Shown: one piece after another, positions 1 through 5,806 of the stretch
Position numbering within the stretch: the first letter of the stretch is position 1
Layout: each line of letters starts with the position of its first letter
From: Bacillota bacterium
Lineage (GTDB): Bacteria > Bacillota_E > Sulfobacillia > Sulfobacillales > Sulfobacillaceae
Assembly (NCBI GenBank): GCA_021820645.1
Contig: JAKADJ010000070.1
Span: 1 to 9,453 of the forward strand
Reading direction: 5' to 3'
DNA: 9,453 bases
Program-made: the position numbers and the translations under genes
Notes under the pieces: generated by a model
Seen by the model: the letters and a program-made list of their open reading frames with translations, nothing else
Database searches by the model: none
Told to the model about the DNA's origin: nothing

Positions 1-301
1 CATCATTGCTCGCGTGCGACATCGACCAGATCGCAAATGAGAGCCAGGACTTGCCTTTCATCGAGGTGCCCGGACGTATAATGGTATGGGGTTTATCTGG
101 GATGCTCTAATGGGTAGCGTTTGCCTATTCCCTCTCATGATACCCTCTCGGTTATTTAACATCAGTCCAAGACTCAACGCAAGTATACCCGTTTAGAGGA
201 TACCAACGCGTCAGAGAGAAGCGCGATAGGCTTGCACCGGTTAGCGACTAATTCGTGGATTGGCTATGCATTGCAGGTCCCTGGCTTATCTTTGGATTTT
301 G

Positions 302-358
302 GTTATGATCTGACGAGGAGAACATCATTCGAAAAATGATGCCTCGTCTCATCATAAC
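302..358. repeat. 57-base near-perfect hairpin
   Basis: Three nested paired blocks are visible: GTTATGAT (302-309) with ATCATAAC (351-358), GACGAGG (312-318) with CCTCGTC (342-348), and CATCATT (323-329) with AATGATG (335-341). They close on the five-base loop CGAAA (330-334). This gives 22 base pairs, broken by one 2x2 mismatch and a 4-base bulge. No T-run follows on either strand, so it is not a standard intrinsic terminator. It could be a small mobile or REP-like palindrome, an RNA element or a protein-binding site. Confidence 0.75.
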
Positions 359-663
359 ATGGCTCCGTAGTCCATTGTGGACAGGGCATCACTCAAAAAA
401 TCTGGTGCGCGATCGCGACTCAAGGCAAATCAGCCGACGCAAATGCATAGATCTCACGCATTAATGAACGGATCCGATGATTGCATAACGGCCCTGCATC
501 GGGGCTTTTCGGTAAACCAGGTCCCCTGTGGCATGCCATGTTGTTGGTATCTCCTTTGCCCGCATTCTCCCGTCTCGCTTTCGATTTATCGTAGTTTTTC
601 GCAGGGGAAGAGGACGTTCATCCAGTCCGGTTCATTGTACGCGTATTCATGTCCTATCGAGAA

Positions 664-704
664 GGCCCGATCGGCCACTGCCCATGGGGCATTGGGCCCT
701 TTTT
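664..704 (+). terminator. Possible intrinsic terminator
   Basis: GCCCA (680-684) can pair with TGGGC (693-697), and five T bases follow at 700-704. Alternatively GGCCC (664-668) pairs with GGGCC (694-698) to give a longer-range stem before the same T-run. The stems are short, and no gene has been identified upstream that would need termination. The site sits about 60 bases before the gene at 765 and would insulate it from upstream transcription. Confidence 0.3.
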
Positions 705-764
705 GAAGTGGGAACGTGGGGAACGATTCAGGACACCATCCAGGTATACTGAGAAGGGGGCACC

Positions 765-1250
765 ATGATGAAGAGCTTTCGTTACTTCACCAACGTGGTT
801 TACAGTATTGCGGCAGGATCCCTGCTACTAGCCGCCATAGCCCTCGTCGTTCGAGGGTTATGGAATGTGGCAGAAGCTTTTCAACAACATTCAGTTGAGA
901 CTCACTTACTCCGTGCCGTAGGGCTTATTGTGGTCGCGATGGCGGTTTTTGATGTGGCAAAATACCTCTTTGAAGAAGAGGTGGTCGGGACTCGCGAGTT
1001 AGGGCAAGCCCGGGAGGCACGTAAGAGTTTGACCAAATTTATGGTCATTATTATCATTGCCCTCAGTTTGCAAGGCTTGACTTTCATATTTATCACCGGA
1101 CAAACCGATGTCAAGGCGATAGCCTATCCTGTTGTCCTGATCGTGGTGTCAGGATTTTTGATGATTGGGGTGGGGTATTATCAAAGGTTGAGTACTCACA
1201 TCGAACGCCATGAGTATATCCCGGACACCACGCTGGATGATGATGCCTAA
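765..1250 (+). CDS. Four-helix integral membrane protein (PsiE-like type)
   Basis: This encodes a 161-residue protein with four predicted membrane helices at about residues 10-33, 48-69, 91-111 and 117-138. Between helices 2 and 3 is a charged cytoplasmic-type loop with YLFEEEVVGTREL and REARKSLTKF; the C-terminal tail is acidic (TTLDDDA). From memory, the loop pattern resembles a family of small PsiE-like membrane proteins that databases often leave as hypothetical or misname as acetyltransferases. No enzymatic motif is visible. The start is supported by GAAGGGGG (753-760) four bases upstream; ATG at 768 is an alternative. A TATACT hexamer at 744-749 lacks a clear -35 box. The gene faces the cytochrome b operon convergently and looks intact. 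The function is unknown. Confidence 0.8.
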   Translation: MMKSFRYFTNVVYSIAAGSLLLAAIALVVRGLWNVAEAFQQHSVETHLLRAVGLIVVAMAVFDVAKYLFEEEVVGTRELGQAREARKSLTKFMVIIIIALSLQGLTFIFITGQTDVKAIAYPVVLIVVSGFLMIGVGYYQRLSTHIERHEYIPDTTLDDDA

Positions 1251-1630
1251 CGCCGTTTTATTAGATCGCAACGTGGGGTTTCGGATCCTTTCCCCATATT
1301 GTGTCGAGACTTTGGAGCTCCAGGCTCTTGGTGATTAAAATCTCACGGATAAAATCAAAAAGACGCTTCGAATCGAGGAAAGGATCCTGTATTTATCCGA
1401 ATTAGACGGGCCATCACTGAGAACGACGAAACCAGGCCAGGAGTCTCTAGTTTGAGCAATAGCACCCGCTCTGGCAACTGAGATCTCGGAATAACAATAA
1501 GCGGATTGGGACTCGGCGGACCCGGATCTATTCGCCACGACCGCAAGTCTCAATCCGCGATAATCACACGGCCCTGCGAAGAAATCGCATCGCGGATTAT
1601 AGGACTTAAATGGGGCCCTTTGCCATGGCC
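1251..1630. other. Convergent intergenic region with alternative hairpins
   Basis: This is the 380-base gap between the convergent membrane-protein gene and the cytochrome b operon. Open frames on both strands cross it, but none has a ribosome binding site or a recognisable domain. The right half holds three related copies of a GCGGATT element in alternating orientation (described separately). The left half has only a weak TGGGG/CCCCA pair (1274-1296) after the plus-strand gene, and no convincing terminator for either transcript. Confidence 0.55.
1501..1598. repeat. Three inverted GCGGATT elements, mutually exclusive stems
   Basis: Element A (1501-1513, GCGGATTGGGACT) is the inverse of element B (1546-1558, AGTCTCAATCCGC) over 13 bases, with one G.T pair. 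Element B extended (1552-1561, AATCCGCGAT) is also a perfect 10-base inverse of element C (1589-1598, ATCGCGGATT). B can therefore pair with A or with C but not with both. A small extra hairpin TGCGA-AGAAA-TCGCA lies at 1575-1589. No T-run follows on either strand. The arrangement resembles an attenuator switch, or an accumulation of repeats between convergent genes. Confidence 0.6.
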
Positions 1631-1834
1631 TTATTTCTGTTGGGTTCTCTTCCGCAGGGGTACTAAGACTCCCAGCGCGAGTATACTCCCTAGCACCAAG
1701 AGTCCGACTCCCCCCATCAAAGGGGCCCACGCGAGCGGAAAGAGGCCATGGCTCATCTCCCCGAGCCCTCCGATCCCCGTCCAGATCCCGAGAAAAAATC
1801 GCAGTCGATGGCCGTTCTGCGGCGTACGCATCAT
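1631..1834 (-). CDS. Small membrane protein, last gene of cytochrome b operon
   Basis: This encodes a 67-residue protein. A hydrophobic segment at about residues 37-60 (GGVGLLVLGSILALGVLVPL) is a confident membrane helix. A weaker hydrophobic, glycine-rich stretch at 13-34 may be a second one. The C-terminus is basic (RKRTQQK), which suggests it stays in the cytoplasm. The start codon overlaps the stop of the preceding gene in TAATG (shared base 1834), a signature of translational coupling; a second ATG follows directly. No homologue is recognised and no metal-binding motif is evident. The position suggests an accessory or assembly subunit of the cytochrome b complex. Confidence 0.7.
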   Translation of the reverse strand: MMRTPQNGHRLRFFLGIWTGIGGLGEMSHGLFPLAWAPLMGGVGLLVLGSILALGVLVPLRKRTQQK

Positions 1835-2790
1835 TAGGATCCCGCCTCAGGAGTCGTGGGCGTATCCGGATGGTCGGCATAGTACTGTTTCCAGATCAGC
1901 CGATGGAGGCCCAAATACCGGGGGAGCCGATTGACCACCGGCAACCACGGTGCGAGCACCAAGATGAGAAAGAGGATCATACCCGAGCCGAGCGCCAAGG
2001 CATCGGCAGCCGGGGAATTGGCAATATAGGGGATCTGGTAAATCACGGTGACAATGGTCATCCACCAAGGGCCGGGATACGGCACCTTTTCTTCATGGAT
2101 GATCCCAAATTGGGTGCCGAGGAGTTGCAACCGGCCCGCGATGGTTTGGAGCGGTTGGCCCTGCAAGAACAGGAGCGAATTTTGGCTACTAAAGGTGTAG
2201 TCCGCGGTCGTCCGATTGAGGGCTCCGGCCATCATCCCACTCTGGCCCAGTCGTAAGAGCGCCGTCATGAGGGTTGGCATCGGCCCATAGGATCCCGCCG
2301 GGACCGTCACGGTCCCGTGCTGGACGTGGGCGTGCTGGAGCGCCGCCAGATAGCGATTTTCCCAGCCCAATTGCTGGGCCCCGGATGCCGCCCGAAAGCG
2401 GGTCAGTGCCGTCGTCAGTCCGGGCCGTAAATGCGCCGCCATCGTGAGCGGAGTCAAGACAAAGTCTTCTTTGGTATTGACAGGATGGAGCACGCCCACC
2501 CATTTTTGCACCACATCTTGCACGGACCCCGTGCCGTGGTTGTAGGGCGGACCATAATTCGCTATTTGGCCTTGGCCATTCATGGCCCGCACCGCGACTT
2601 GCTCGAACATAATCGGGTTCTGTGTGGCCACGTGTTGGATGGTGATGGCCGGCCGCACCGGTTCATGGAACACGAGCGATAAAATCGTGGTCGCCACTAA
2701 AATCACCACCGTGGTGGAAAAGAGGTGCTTAATAAAGTCGGTGCGGACATACCGATACTGATGCGTGATATCCGTCTTAGGATGATACAT
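1834..2790 (-). CDS. Three-helix cytochrome b partner with large extracytoplasmic domain
   Basis: This encodes a 318-residue protein. Helix 1 lies at about residues 20-42, helix 2 at 242-258 and helix 3 at 263-284. The roughly 200 residues between helices 1 and 2 should lie outside the cytoplasm if the short N-terminus is inside. They contain YGPPYNHGTGSVQ (79-91) and a PGPWW turn (239-243) just before helix 2. Cytochrome b6 is normally followed by subunit IV, a three-helix protein of about 160 residues with a PEWY motif. This protein occupies that gene position and has the same helix count, but it lacks PEWY and carries a large inserted domain. I do not recognise the domain. A ribosome binding site (AGGAGGG, complement of 2797-2803) lies inside the end of the cytochrome gene, with two bases between stop and start, so the genes are coupled. 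Confidence 0.8.
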   Translation of the reverse strand: MYHPKTDITHQYRYVRTDFIKHLFSTTVVILVATTILSLVFHEPVRPAITIQHVATQNPIMFEQVAVRAMNGQGQIANYGPPYNHGTGSVQDVVQKWVGVLHPVNTKEDFVLTPLTMAAHLRPGLTTALTRFRAASGAQQLGWENRYLAALQHAHVQHGTVTVPAGSYGPMPTLMTALLRLGQSGMMAGALNRTTADYTFSSQNSLLFLQGQPLQTIAGRLQLLGTQFGIIHEEKVPYPGPWWMTIVTVIYQIPYIANSPAADALALGSGMILFLILVLAPWLPVVNRLPRYLGLHRLIWKQYYADHPDTPTTPEAGS

Positions 2791-2792
2791 GG

Positions 2793-3422
2793 CTAACCCT
2801 CCTGGGTGGCGGTGGCTTCGTGGGCCCGGCGTTCGGCGTCCGAGGGATACGGCGGCACCACCCCTTTAATCCGGATGAGCGCGATATGGAGTGCAATCAG
2901 GGCCATTAGGGTTAGGGGCAGTACCACAATATGGAGCCCATACATCTGCCCGGCATTGAGGACATTGAACCACCCGAGGCCTAAGGCGTTCAGCCCATCT
3001 TTCGCTTGGACGGCATTCCACTGCGAATAAAAGTCGCCCCGCATCAGATAGCCGGTAAACGCCGTCGGAATCGCCACAAAGAGGGACAGCGCCCCCAGGA
3101 GCCAGGTGCGTTCGCGCCCGCCGCGCCAGGCGCCGCTAAAGAACACGCGCAACAAATGGAGGATCATGAAGAAAAAGAAGGCTTGCACCGCCCAAAAGTG
3201 GACGCCGCGTAGAAAAAACCCCAAAGCCGACCGGGTCCACCATTGCGGGCCGTTGGCGGCCATGATAACTCCCGAGAGCACCAAGACCACAAAACTGGAG
3301 GCCGTCAGGGACCCGAGGGTGTACATAAAGCCTTGGGCATACTCGGGCAACTCCATCGGAAGCCAGGTGTCGACCGAAAACAAGATCGCCGTCTTTTTTC
3401 GCAGATATTCGGTCCAATTCAT
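2793..3422 (-). CDS. Cytochrome b, N-terminal (b6-type) domain protein
   Basis: This encodes a 209-residue, four-helix dihaem cytochrome b subunit expected to oxidise or reduce quinol in the membrane. The haem-ligand histidines are visible as two pairs: H75 and H89 in the second helix (GVHFWAVQAFFFFMILHLLR), and H164 and H179 in the fourth. Spacings of 14 and 15 residues match the b6 pattern rather than the mitochondrial one. The length equals b6 alone, so the C-terminal half must come from another gene, most likely the next one. Compared with b6, the usual LPWDQ segment after helix 3 reads LMRGD (126-130). The N-terminal region has no cysteine, so covalent haem c-n attachment is not expected. 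The start has a very strong ribosome binding site (AAAAGGAGGG, complement of 3429-3438). No Rieske or c-type cytochrome gene lies nearby. Confidence 0.93.
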   Translation of the reverse strand: MNWTEYLRKKTAILFSVDTWLPMELPEYAQGFMYTLGSLTASSFVVLVLSGVIMAANGPQWWTRSALGFFLRGVHFWAVQAFFFFMILHLLRVFFSGAWRGGRERTWLLGALSLFVAIPTAFTGYLMRGDFYSQWNAVQAKDGLNALGLGWFNVLNAGQMYGLHIVVLPLTLMALIALHIALIRIKGVVPPYPSDAERRAHEATATQEG

Positions 3423-3452
3423 CGGAAGCCCTCCTTTTCGCGTGCCAACCTA

Positions 3453-3539
3453 TTAATGGTGATGATGGGGTAAAAGTAGACCCACGCCAAACACAAACAG
3501 TACTAAGACCCCCATTACTCCGTCACCTAGGTTAATCAT
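3453..3539 (-). CDS. 28-residue single-helix membrane peptide leading the operon
   Basis: This is a tiny gene directly upstream of cytochrome b. The peptide begins MINLGDGVMG, continues as one hydrophobic helix (VLVLFVFGVGLLLP, residues 11-24) and ends in four consecutive histidines before TAA. A full Shine-Dalgarno AAGGAGGG (complement of 3547-3554) sits seven bases before the ATG, so the start is well defined. The stop lies 30 bases before the cytochrome b start. Cytochrome b6f complexes contain one-helix subunits of about 29-37 residues (PetG, PetL, PetN), and other oxidases have similar ones (CydX). By analogy this may be a structural subunit; there is no sequence similarity I can claim. 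The histidine tail could bind metal or touch the haem protein. A short leader peptide is the alternative. Confidence 0.65.
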   Translation of the reverse strand: MINLGDGVMGVLVLFVFGVGLLLPHHHH

Positions 3540-3831
3540 GGCTCATCCCTCCTTATCATCCTATCATCTATAGAGTAGGGTTTCTATTTCTTTCCGGAGG
3601 ATAGGTCCATCACGTCCGAATCTAAAGGGCCCAACGACCCTAAGCAAGATGGTTGCAAAGGACCATGATTCAGCCTTACCGCTATAAGCTCTTTGCGTCA
3701 AGGCATCGCCCATCAGACGCATCTAAAAGATACCCTGATTTGGCGACGGGGGAGATGACGGCTTGGCTTCATTTGATCCTACCCTCGACCGGCTAGCAGG
3801 GTCATAAATCGAGAATGACCGCCTTGTCGCA

Positions 3832-3843
3832 ACCACCGGTGGT
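3832..3843. promoter_or_regulatory. Perfect 12-base palindrome, possible operator
   Basis: ACCACCGGTGGT is an exact palindrome located about 290 bases upstream of the cytochrome b operon and 240 bases beyond the end of the DUF2249 gene. Symmetric GC-rich sites like this often bind dimeric regulators, but the distance from any start codon makes the role uncertain and chance occurrence is possible. Confidence 0.25.
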
Positions 3844-3871
3844 GCACTTCTGCCGTGGAGCGAGCATGATT

Positions 3872-3909
3872 GTCGCAATAGTAAACTCACCACCGAGCGG
3901 GATTGAAAC
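3872..3909 (+). repeat. Solitary CRISPR-repeat-like unit
   Basis: A 38-base stretch begins GTCGCAATAG and ends GCGGGATTGAAAC. Many CRISPR repeats of 36-38 bases begin GTTGCAAT or GTCGCA and end GGGATTGAAAC, so both termini match that class. Only one full unit is present. Another GTCGCAA occurs 46 bases upstream (3826), which is too close for a repeat plus spacer and lacks the GATTGAAAC end. There is no array and no cas gene, so this is at best a relic or an off-array unit, or it is a coincidence. Confidence 0.25.
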
Positions 3910-4083
3910 GTGTATAGGGTCTATCTGCGACCAGGAAAACGGGTTGGTTTGGGGATGGTTCCTATCACCTTAAAATGACCACGATCCAGAATCCCAATGA
4001 TAAACACTCGGACGAACACATACGATTCTATGGCCTTTTGGAATCTACGCGCCCGGTATGTCGAAACCATTGACGTAACGAAT

Positions 4084-4341
4084 CTAAATGTCGCTCGATA
4101 AAGCCTTGCGTGTGATCAGCGTCAGAAATCGGTCTGGCGCTGGCGCATCGACGGCTTCGTGCAAATACTGCCCAGGTTGTTCAGCATCCAACTGGTAAAA
4201 CAACGGTTTAGGATCGTGATCGTTCACGAGCAGCACCGTTTGTCGAGGGGGTAGTGCGTTTAGAACGCGAAAAATGACATCATGCCGCACATTGGACGGT
4301 AAGGTCCACGCATTCAAAATGATGACAGGGTTTACACTCAT
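4084..4341 (-). CDS. DUF2249 domain protein
   Basis: This encodes an 85-residue soluble protein that spans the whole DUF2249 domain. The family signature is clear at residues 40-58: NDHDPKPLFYQLDAEQPGQ. The preceding ALPPRQTVLLV and the closing FLTLITRK strand also fit. DUF2249 proteins are small TusA-like or hemerythrin-associated proteins, often near denitrification, respiratory or redox genes; the biochemical role is not established. The start has a GGAGA ribosome binding site (complement of 4349-4354) seven bases upstream. It lies 61 bases after the small membrane protein gene on the same strand and is probably cotranscribed with it. No terminator is evident downstream. It appears intact. 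Confidence 0.85.
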   Translation of the reverse strand: MSVNPVIILNAWTLPSNVRHDVIFRVLNALPPRQTVLLVNDHDPKPLFYQLDAEQPGQYLHEAVDAPAPDRFLTLITRKALSSDI

Positions 4342-4402
4342 GAGAGAATCTCCTACCTTCTTTATTGTTGGCCTAAGCCTGGTGTCATCGTTCGCTCGTT
4401 CG

Positions 4403-4714
4403 CTAAGGTTTACGATCTGGCTCGGAGTTCTTTATCACTGCAAACGAGTGGCGCATCGAGTGATTTCGGGTGCGGTTTTTTTCTTTACGCTGAGCATAGG
4501 GCAAGCTGCGGGGCTGTGTCGTAGAGCTCCAGGCTCGCTCATCGCGAAGCGCCATTCGCTCGGACCAAGAACGGCTTATGGCATATGTTAGCATAAGCCA
4601 AAAGAAACCCACCGCCAGAATGGCGACAATCGCCGTCGAGACGTGCGTCATGGAGAGAGCATGCAGGATTTTTGAGCTTGTTGCGTCAACAAATGGTGGA
4701 ACGATTGAAACCAC
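4403..4714 (-). CDS. Small one-helix membrane protein with unusual start
   Basis: This frame gives up to 103 residues. One membrane helix lies at about residues 26-47 (STAIVAILAVGFFWLMLTYAI), followed by a basic, probably cytoplasmic tail of about 55 residues that resembles nothing I know. A perfect ribosome binding site AAGGAGGT (complement of 4713-4720) precedes the frame, but the GTG that opens it (4714-4712) lies inside that site. The codon at ideal spacing (4705-4703) is ATC, and the first in-frame ATG is residue 22 (near 4651), without its own site. The true start is therefore GTG, a rare ATC, or ATG at residue 22 if the original start has mutated. It probably forms a two-gene unit with the DUF2249 gene. 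No function is assigned. Confidence 0.55.
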   Translation of the reverse strand: MVSIVPPFVDATSSKILHALSMTHVSTAIVAILAVGFFWLMLTYAISRSWSERMALRDERAWSSTTQPRSLPYAQRKEKNRTRNHSMRHSFAVIKNSEPDRKP

Positions 4715-5237
4715 CTCCTTCGATTAGCAATCTAGACAAACGTGTGGCCATGGCATAAGGTCACCTGATATCCCTTGGCGTGGGACCTTCCAGCTGTCTA
4801 CGGCCCTGGTTGCCGGTAATTATCATCTGTGCGCGCCGCATATCCTATCGATAGCGTACCGCAGACCAAGAGCATTACTGCTATTATAGTGCCGTACTCC
4901 ACAGACGCCTAATGTGACGGCCATCACTTAACGAAGTTTTTTGCAATAGAGGCTTGCGATTACGGTCCGATATTTCTGTTAAAGATACGAGCTCGGTCAC
5001 AAGTATCGGGGGCGATCGTGGCATAATTTCGGGATAGCTCTCGCATAGGCACCATACAACGTCCGGTTCGTTGGTCCTACGTGGTGCCTACCTGTCCGAC
5101 AAGCCCAGCTCATTGGGGCTACCAATGTCACGGCATCGCCAAGGTCGTGCCGATGCGCTATTGTGCGCCGATATTCGTTTGCCCAACATCGATCCTTGAT
5201 CGATAGTAGCTGGCCATAATCGAGTCAGCGTGTTTAT
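4715..5237. other. Gene-free stretch between small operon and iron-sulfur pseudogene
   Basis: I find no coding signal, ribosome binding site followed by an open frame, or recognisable RNA gene here, apart from the ribosome binding site of the gene ending at 4714. The only clear structure is the inverted repeat at 5046-5090. The stretch presumably contains the promoter for the small membrane protein and DUF2249 genes, but no box pair stands out. Confidence 0.5.
5046..5090. repeat. Nested inverted repeat
   Basis: TAGGCACCA (5046-5054) is a perfect 9-base inverse of TGGTGCCTA (5082-5090). Inside it, CAACG (5057-5061) pairs with CGTTG (5069-5073) around the loop TCCGGTT. No T-run follows on either strand. 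The shape is not a tRNA: there is no acceptor stem of 7 pairs with anticodon and T arms. It may be an operator, a small structured RNA or a relic of a mobile element. Confidence 0.5.
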
Positions 5238-5541
5238 CTAATCATCGGCCGACAACGGGGTCGGGACTTGTAGCAACGTAGCCACGTCACGCATGGGCAA
5301 GTGACCACCTTTTTCGGCCACGCCGTCAGCCGACATGATAAGACAGTAGGGGCACCCGGTCACGAGTTGATCGGCGCCCACGTCTAAGGCTTCGCGTGAC
5401 CGATTGCGGTTAATGCGAGTGCCAGTTTTTTTCTTCCATCCACATTCGTCCGCCGCCGGCATCACAACAAAAACCATTGTCTCGGTTGCGCGGCGCTTCA
5501 TATATCCCATTATGGCGCCCTAAATAGCAGGGATCATGGTA
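5238..5541 (-). pseudogene. CCG-domain iron-sulfur protein, C-terminal remnant
   Basis: This is a broken C-terminal half of a (Fe-S)-binding oxidoreductase of the HdrB/HdrD, GlcF or LutA type, which uses cysteine-rich CCG domains. Reading leftward from 5541, the frame gives [18 protein letters not shown] and then directly [20 protein letters not shown]. Intact relatives have some 15-20 residues between these blocks, so an internal deletion is likely. CCG has become CCD. At a run of seven A bases (T-run at 5426-5432) the frame shifts by one and continues as [20 protein letters not shown], then CPYC, up to TAG at 5240-5238. The N-terminal half is missing; reading may extend to about 5577, where it meets the transposase remnant. 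The last 90 codons are open from ATG 5510, but that start is an artefact of the shifted frame. Confidence 0.85.
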
Positions 5542-5599
5542 AGTGGTCGATGTTTGGCCCGTGGGGATAGATTGCAAAGGGTCCACCTTAAAATTGTGA

Positions 5600-5806
5600 T
5601 CACGCGGCGATCCGTCGCGACAACTGTATCAATTGGGACCAGGGGTCCTGATCGAAGAAGTCGTGCCACCGATCTGACCGATGCATTGCGCGGAGGGTGG
5701 CAATGGCCTGCGCCCCAGCTTCTTTCCAACGCATCCCACTCCCGCTTTCGCGTTGCTTCAGCACCGACTTACACGCGCTCTTAATGATGCCCGAACCGAT
5801 GGGGCA
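5600..5806 (-). pseudogene. ISKra4-like transposase, last 68 residues
   Basis: This is the C-terminal end of a transposase, open without frameshift from 5806 leftward to TGA at 5602-5600. It reads CPIGSGIIKSACKSVLKQR, then GSGMRWKEAGAQAIATLRA, and ends DRWHDFF...QLSRRIAA. The combination of PIGSG, a conserved E/K-SACK, MRW and EGA-AI-LRA is typical of the C-terminal block of ISKra4-type transposases; I am less sure of the family than of it being a transposase. Everything upstream is lost at the junction with the oxidoreductase remnant near 5806. GGGTCCACCTTAAAATTGTG (5579-5598, plus strand) just beyond the stop could be the terminal repeat of this element, but the other end is absent and this cannot be confirmed. 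Confidence 0.7.

Larger units (their letters stand above)
1..764. other. Gene-free upstream stretch
   Basis: I see no convincing coding region here. Open frames of 109 and 74 codons (377-706 and 528-752, plus strand) overlap each other in different frames. They have no Shine-Dalgarno sequence, no recognisable domain and an erratic composition. The stretch does contain a strong long hairpin at 302-358 and a possible terminator around 664-704, listed separately. A TATAAT hexamer lies near position 86, but I found no -35 box at normal spacing, so I do not call a promoter. Confidence 0.6.
3540..4083. other. Gene-free stretch upstream of cytochrome b operon
   Basis: No convincing gene lies here. 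It must hold the promoter of the leftward cytochrome b operon, but I cannot identify -35/-10 boxes with confidence; TATAGAT (complement, near 3570) has no good partner. A perfect 12-base palindrome ACCACCGGTGGT lies at 3832-3843, and a CRISPR-repeat-like unit at 3872-3909. A 32-codon frame starting at ATG 3975 has no ribosome binding site and is not called. Confidence 0.5.

Noticed and set aside
51..91. TTGCCT...TATAAT promoter
   Set aside because: The spacing is about 20 bases and no gene follows for several hundred bases.
377..752. Open frames of 109 and 74 codons on the plus strand
   Set aside because: They overlap in different frames, have no ribosome binding site and show no domain-like or codon-use signal.
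1274..1296. TGGGG/CCCCA inverted repeat after the plus-strand membrane gene as a terminator
   Set aside because: The stem is only five pairs with a 13-base loop and no T-run follows.
1335..1880. 181-codon minus-strand frame and a 142-codon plus-strand frame
   Set aside because: They overlap the well-supported small membrane gene in other frames, and the composition (many Arg, Ser and Pro) is typical of shadow frames.
3826..3909. A two-unit CRISPR array based on two GTCGCAA occurrences
   Set aside because: The occurrences are only 46 bases apart, and the first lacks the GGGATTGAAAC end, so no repeat-spacer-repeat is present.
3975..4073. 32-codon frame starting MTTIQNPND
   Set aside because: No ribosome binding site and no recognisable feature; the length is expected by chance.
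5520..5729. Minus-strand frame with [17 protein letters not shown], which resembles a block of iron-sulfur CCG proteins
   Set aside because: The same bases in another frame give a continuous 68-residue transposase C-terminus ending in a stop, a much longer and better match.
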